From TMED14 sp003507115 (GTDB lineage: Bacteria; Bacteroidota; Bacteroidia; Flavobacteriales; Schleiferiaceae), in NCBI GenBank assembly GCA_943787925.1, contig CALSOH010000001.1, forward strand, positions 558,001-622,000: 64,000 nt of DNA, read 5' to 3'. This document shows positions 62,273 through 64,000 of the stretch, piece by piece. A model generated the notes under the pieces. It was given only the letters and a program-made list of their open reading frames with translations, had not been told where the DNA came from and made no database searches. The number at the start of each line of letters is the position of its first letter. The stretch's first letter is position 1. The translations under genes were made by a program, and so were the position numbers.

Positions 62273-63606
62273 TCCGATCGGGCCTGAAATCCCGGGAGAT
62301 GCTCTCCTTGGGCGGATAGAGGTCCTTGGACATCTCCTTGAGGACCCTGAATGAACTGAACTTGATCGAGTTTCCCTTTTTCGAATTCCAGGGCAATTTG
62401 GGCACATTGGATGTGGGATACCCGCTCCGCATCCGGATGAAAAAGGGCCTGCGCATTCCCTCGCAGGGTCACGCGCTTCATTTGTCTCGCAGCAATCCAT
62501 CCAGCCATCGTGGAACCGGCCATTTCATCAAAGCGCACCGAATCTACGGGAGTCCCTACATGCACTAGGCCTCGGCCAAACAAGGAATCCATGTCTGGTC
62601 GGACATGCATATAGAATCGCAACGTGTCAGCTCGCACTATGTAGTCTTCGGCCCAAACCAAAGGATTTCCCCGTAATGTCATCAAGGAATCTTCGATCTG
62701 CCAGCGCATGGATTCGGAGGCGCTGACCAACCCTTGAGAAAATGTATGAACCTCGCCATGAGCGCGGGCCGAATCGGGTGTTCTGACGATGGTGTAGGCG
62801 TGAATTTCCAAACTGTCTTCCGACCAATCGGCCCATTGAGCACGTGATAGGCGACCGAAGAGTTCGGTGCGTTTTAAGGCATCCACTTGATACAAGCTGT
62901 CGGCTCGGAATTGAATGGTGGAATCCTGCCCTTCCACACCACGGTAGAACTGCCTCATCTTGGGATTCGTCCAGATTTGGGCGGCACCGAAAGTCATCCA
63001 TCCCGATTCGGTTTTGGCTTGTCCACCGCGAGGGATGGTGAACCGATGCTGGGACGGCCATTGCTCCATGGCAGGAGCATCAAGGATGTAGTCTTCTGTC
63101 ACGGCGTGAACCGTTCCCTCATACATAAAGTGTTCTTCCTTGGCGAAGTATTTCCCTGAACGGCAGGTGAGGCGGCCATCGGGCGACTCGATGTCTCCCC
63201 CTTGCTGGAAGGTGCCTTGCTCCAATTCCGTATCGTATCGGAGGCTTGGCGTTCGGAGAACCTGACCTTCGTGCTCCAAAACGACCTGTCCGCGCAAAAA
63301 GGCCACACCTTGGCTGTAATCGAGGGTACTTGAGCTGAGTCGAACCCCTTGTTTTCCGCGGTATCGAATATGACCGTAGGCTAAAAAACGATCGTCTTTG
63401 CGCCACCAACGTGCAGAATCACAATAGAACGTGCCCTCTCGATTTCGAAGAGCTACATCCCCGCGCAAAATAGTGACAGGGCCTTGAGAGGTGCGTTGTA
63501 CCGTGACGGATTCACTTTTCAGCAAATCCACTCGTTGCCCTGGTCGCAATTGCCCCGAGGCAGTCCACGACAGGAGTATCCAGAGGACGGCCCAATGCCG
63601 TCTCAT
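62230..63606 (-). CDS. OstA-like (LptA/LptD family) secreted protein
   Basis: About 458 residues. Signal peptide (WAVLWILLSWTASG), then repeated OstA/LptA-type beta-jellyroll segments (VTILRGDVALRNREGTFYCDSARWW, split; GVRLSSSTLDYSQGVAFLRGQVVLEH, split; LSLRYDTELEQG-like). Proteins of this type act in lipopolysaccharide transport across the periplasm; in Bacteroidota the family often stands alone. I chose the ATG at 63606, where it overlaps the purA stop (ATGA). The 3' end overlaps the MazG-like gene on the other strand. Confidence 0.85.
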   Translation of the reverse strand: MRRHWAVLWILLSWTASGQLRPGQRVDLLKSESVTVQRTSQGPVTILRGDVALRNREGTFYCDSARWWRKDDRFLAYGHIRYRGKQGVRLSSSTLDYSQGVAFLRGQVVLEHEGQVLRTPSLRYDTELEQGTFQQGGDIESPDGRLTCRSGKYFAKEEHFMYEGTVHAVTEDYILDAPAMEQWPSQHRFTIPRGGQAKTESGWMTFGAAQIWTNPKMRQFYRGVEGQDSTIQFRADSLYQVDALKRTELFGRLSRAQWADWSEDSLEIHAYTIVRTPDSARAHGEVHTFSQGLVSASESMRWQIEDSLMTLRGNPLVWAEDYIVRADTLRFYMHVRPDMDSLFGRGLVHVGTPVDSVRFDEMAGSTMAGWIAARQMKRVTLRGNAQALFHPDAERVSHIQCAQIALEFEKGKLDQVQFIQGPQGDVQGPLSAQGEHLPGFQARSDQRPARMAAISGLK

Positions 63607-64000
63607 GCACGCCACAGCGTTTGTTCGCGATCCGGTCCCACAGAGATTAAAACGACAGGCACGCCCATTTCTTGTTCGATAAACTTCGTATAGGCAATTA
63701 GGGCATCGGGGAGATCCTCCACGCGTGTTACCCCGGTTAAGTCGTCCTCCCAGCCAGGCAAAGTAGTGTACACGGGCTCCAACAGTCCTTCTTCGAGCGA
63801 ATAAGGAAGGTGAGAAATGGTCTCTCCGCGATAGGTGTAGGCCGTACAAACTTCCAATGCATCCATGCCCGAGAGCACATCCGCTTTCATCATCATGAGC
63901 TGAGTAACCCCATTGACTTCGACGGCATAGCGCAATGCGGGAAGGTCCAGCCAACCCGTTCTACGGGGCCGACCCGTGGTGCTTCCATATTCGTGGCCTT
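63603..64000 (-). CDS. purA: Adenylosuccinate synthetase, C-terminal part cut by window edge
   Basis: The last about 132 residues of PurA, which joins IMP and aspartate using GTP in AMP synthesis. The frame is open to base 64000 and reads HEYGSTTGRPRRTGWLDLPA (catalytic/GTP region), VNGVTQLMMMKADVLSGMD, then FIEQEMGVPVVLISVGPDRE, ending TLWRA. The gene continues beyond the window. Its TGA overlaps the OstA-like ATG, so the two are translationally coupled. Confidence 0.97.
   Translation of the reverse strand, partial: GHEYGSTTGRPRRTGWLDLPALRYAVEVNGVTQLMMMKADVLSGMDALEVCTAYTYRGETISHLPYSLEEGLLEPVYTTLPGWEDDLTGVTRVEDLPDALIAYTKFIEQEMGVPVVLISVGPDREQTLWRA

Noticed and set aside
1..64000. Prophage, transposon, toxin-antitoxin or anti-phage island
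   Set aside because: No integrase, transposase, terminal repeats or defence-gene motifs were found; all genes are in compact chromosomal operons with even codon character. The PIN domain at 8892 is fused to PhoH and is not a VapC toxin pair.

Overview
The window is a dense, almost gap-free chromosomal segment of a Bacteroidota bacterium, most likely Flavobacteriales. The evidence is a PIN-PhoH fusion, a long NusB followed by DUF1573 and YajC, a type IX secretion (CHU_C type B) C-terminal domain, a TsaD/TamB divergent pair, a bS16 with a long acidic tail, and many TAnnTTTG -7 promoter boxes. Base composition looks slightly GC-rich for the order. Placement below order is not supported by anything I can see. 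I found no transposase, integrase, phage gene, CRISPR array, tRNA or rRNA. No stretch over about 300 bases lacks a gene; the longest non-coding piece (59106-59305) is a cobalamin riboswitch.

Layout. 2-7581: end of guaA, a periplasmic-binding-like protein, PepD, carotenoid hydroxylase and lycopene cyclase, a pseudouridine synthase, NusB, DUF1573 and YajC, all on +. 7587-8763 (-): a TPR-like membrane protein and a Crp/Fnr regulator. 8892-13326: PIN-PhoH (+), PEP carboxykinase (-), saccharopine dehydrogenase-like (+). 13335-17409 (-): rimM, rpsP, cystathionine beta-synthase, Rrf2 regulator, S1/P1 nuclease. 17472-24286 (+): acetyltransferase, acyl-CoA dehydrogenase, a frameshifted giant secreted protein, guaB. 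24296-28115: CarboxypepD_reg-like protein (-), ettA and hisS (+). 28112-32265 (-): a five-gene light-repair operon (SDR, flavin-reductase-like, DUF2256, FeS-type photolyase, cry-DASH) in which every junction is an ATGA overlap. 32319: hutH (+). 33860-36950 (-): tsaD, rimB, rimK, rsmE. 36980: tamB (+). 40861-48795 (-): ftsK, lolA, lptG-like, two glycosyltransferases, ribB. 48847-51581 (+): arginase, argS. 51582-56041 (-): frameshifted C1 peptidase, 3-hydroxyacyl-CoA dehydrogenase, glycosylphosphotransferase, lipoprotein. 56087-61069: pcm, smpB (-), pyrD, HMG-CoA lyase, riboswitch and TonB-dependent receptor. 61125-64000: DUF6580 protein, a small membrane protein, a MazG-like hydrolase (+), an OstA-like protein and the C-terminal end of purA.

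How it fits together. Most genes are core: purine synthesis (guaA, guaB, purA ends), translation (ettA, hisS, argS, smpB, rpsP, rimM, rimK/rimB, tsaD, rsmE) and envelope biogenesis (tamB, lptG-like, lolA, OstA-like, glycosyltransferases). Carotenoid cyclase/hydroxylase genes and two photolyase-family proteins suggest a sunlit habitat (inference).

The most distinctive features are the translationally coupled photolyase operon with an SDR lacking the catalytic tyrosine; a RibB whose fused GTP-cyclohydrolase-II domain has lost its zinc cysteines; a 30-bp coding minisatellite in bS16; a set of -7 boxes sitting 4-6 nt from start codons, predicting leaderless mRNAs; and two secreted-protein genes each carrying exactly one surplus base. 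I did not find a convincing wholly new system; the photolyase operon is the best candidate for an under-described one.
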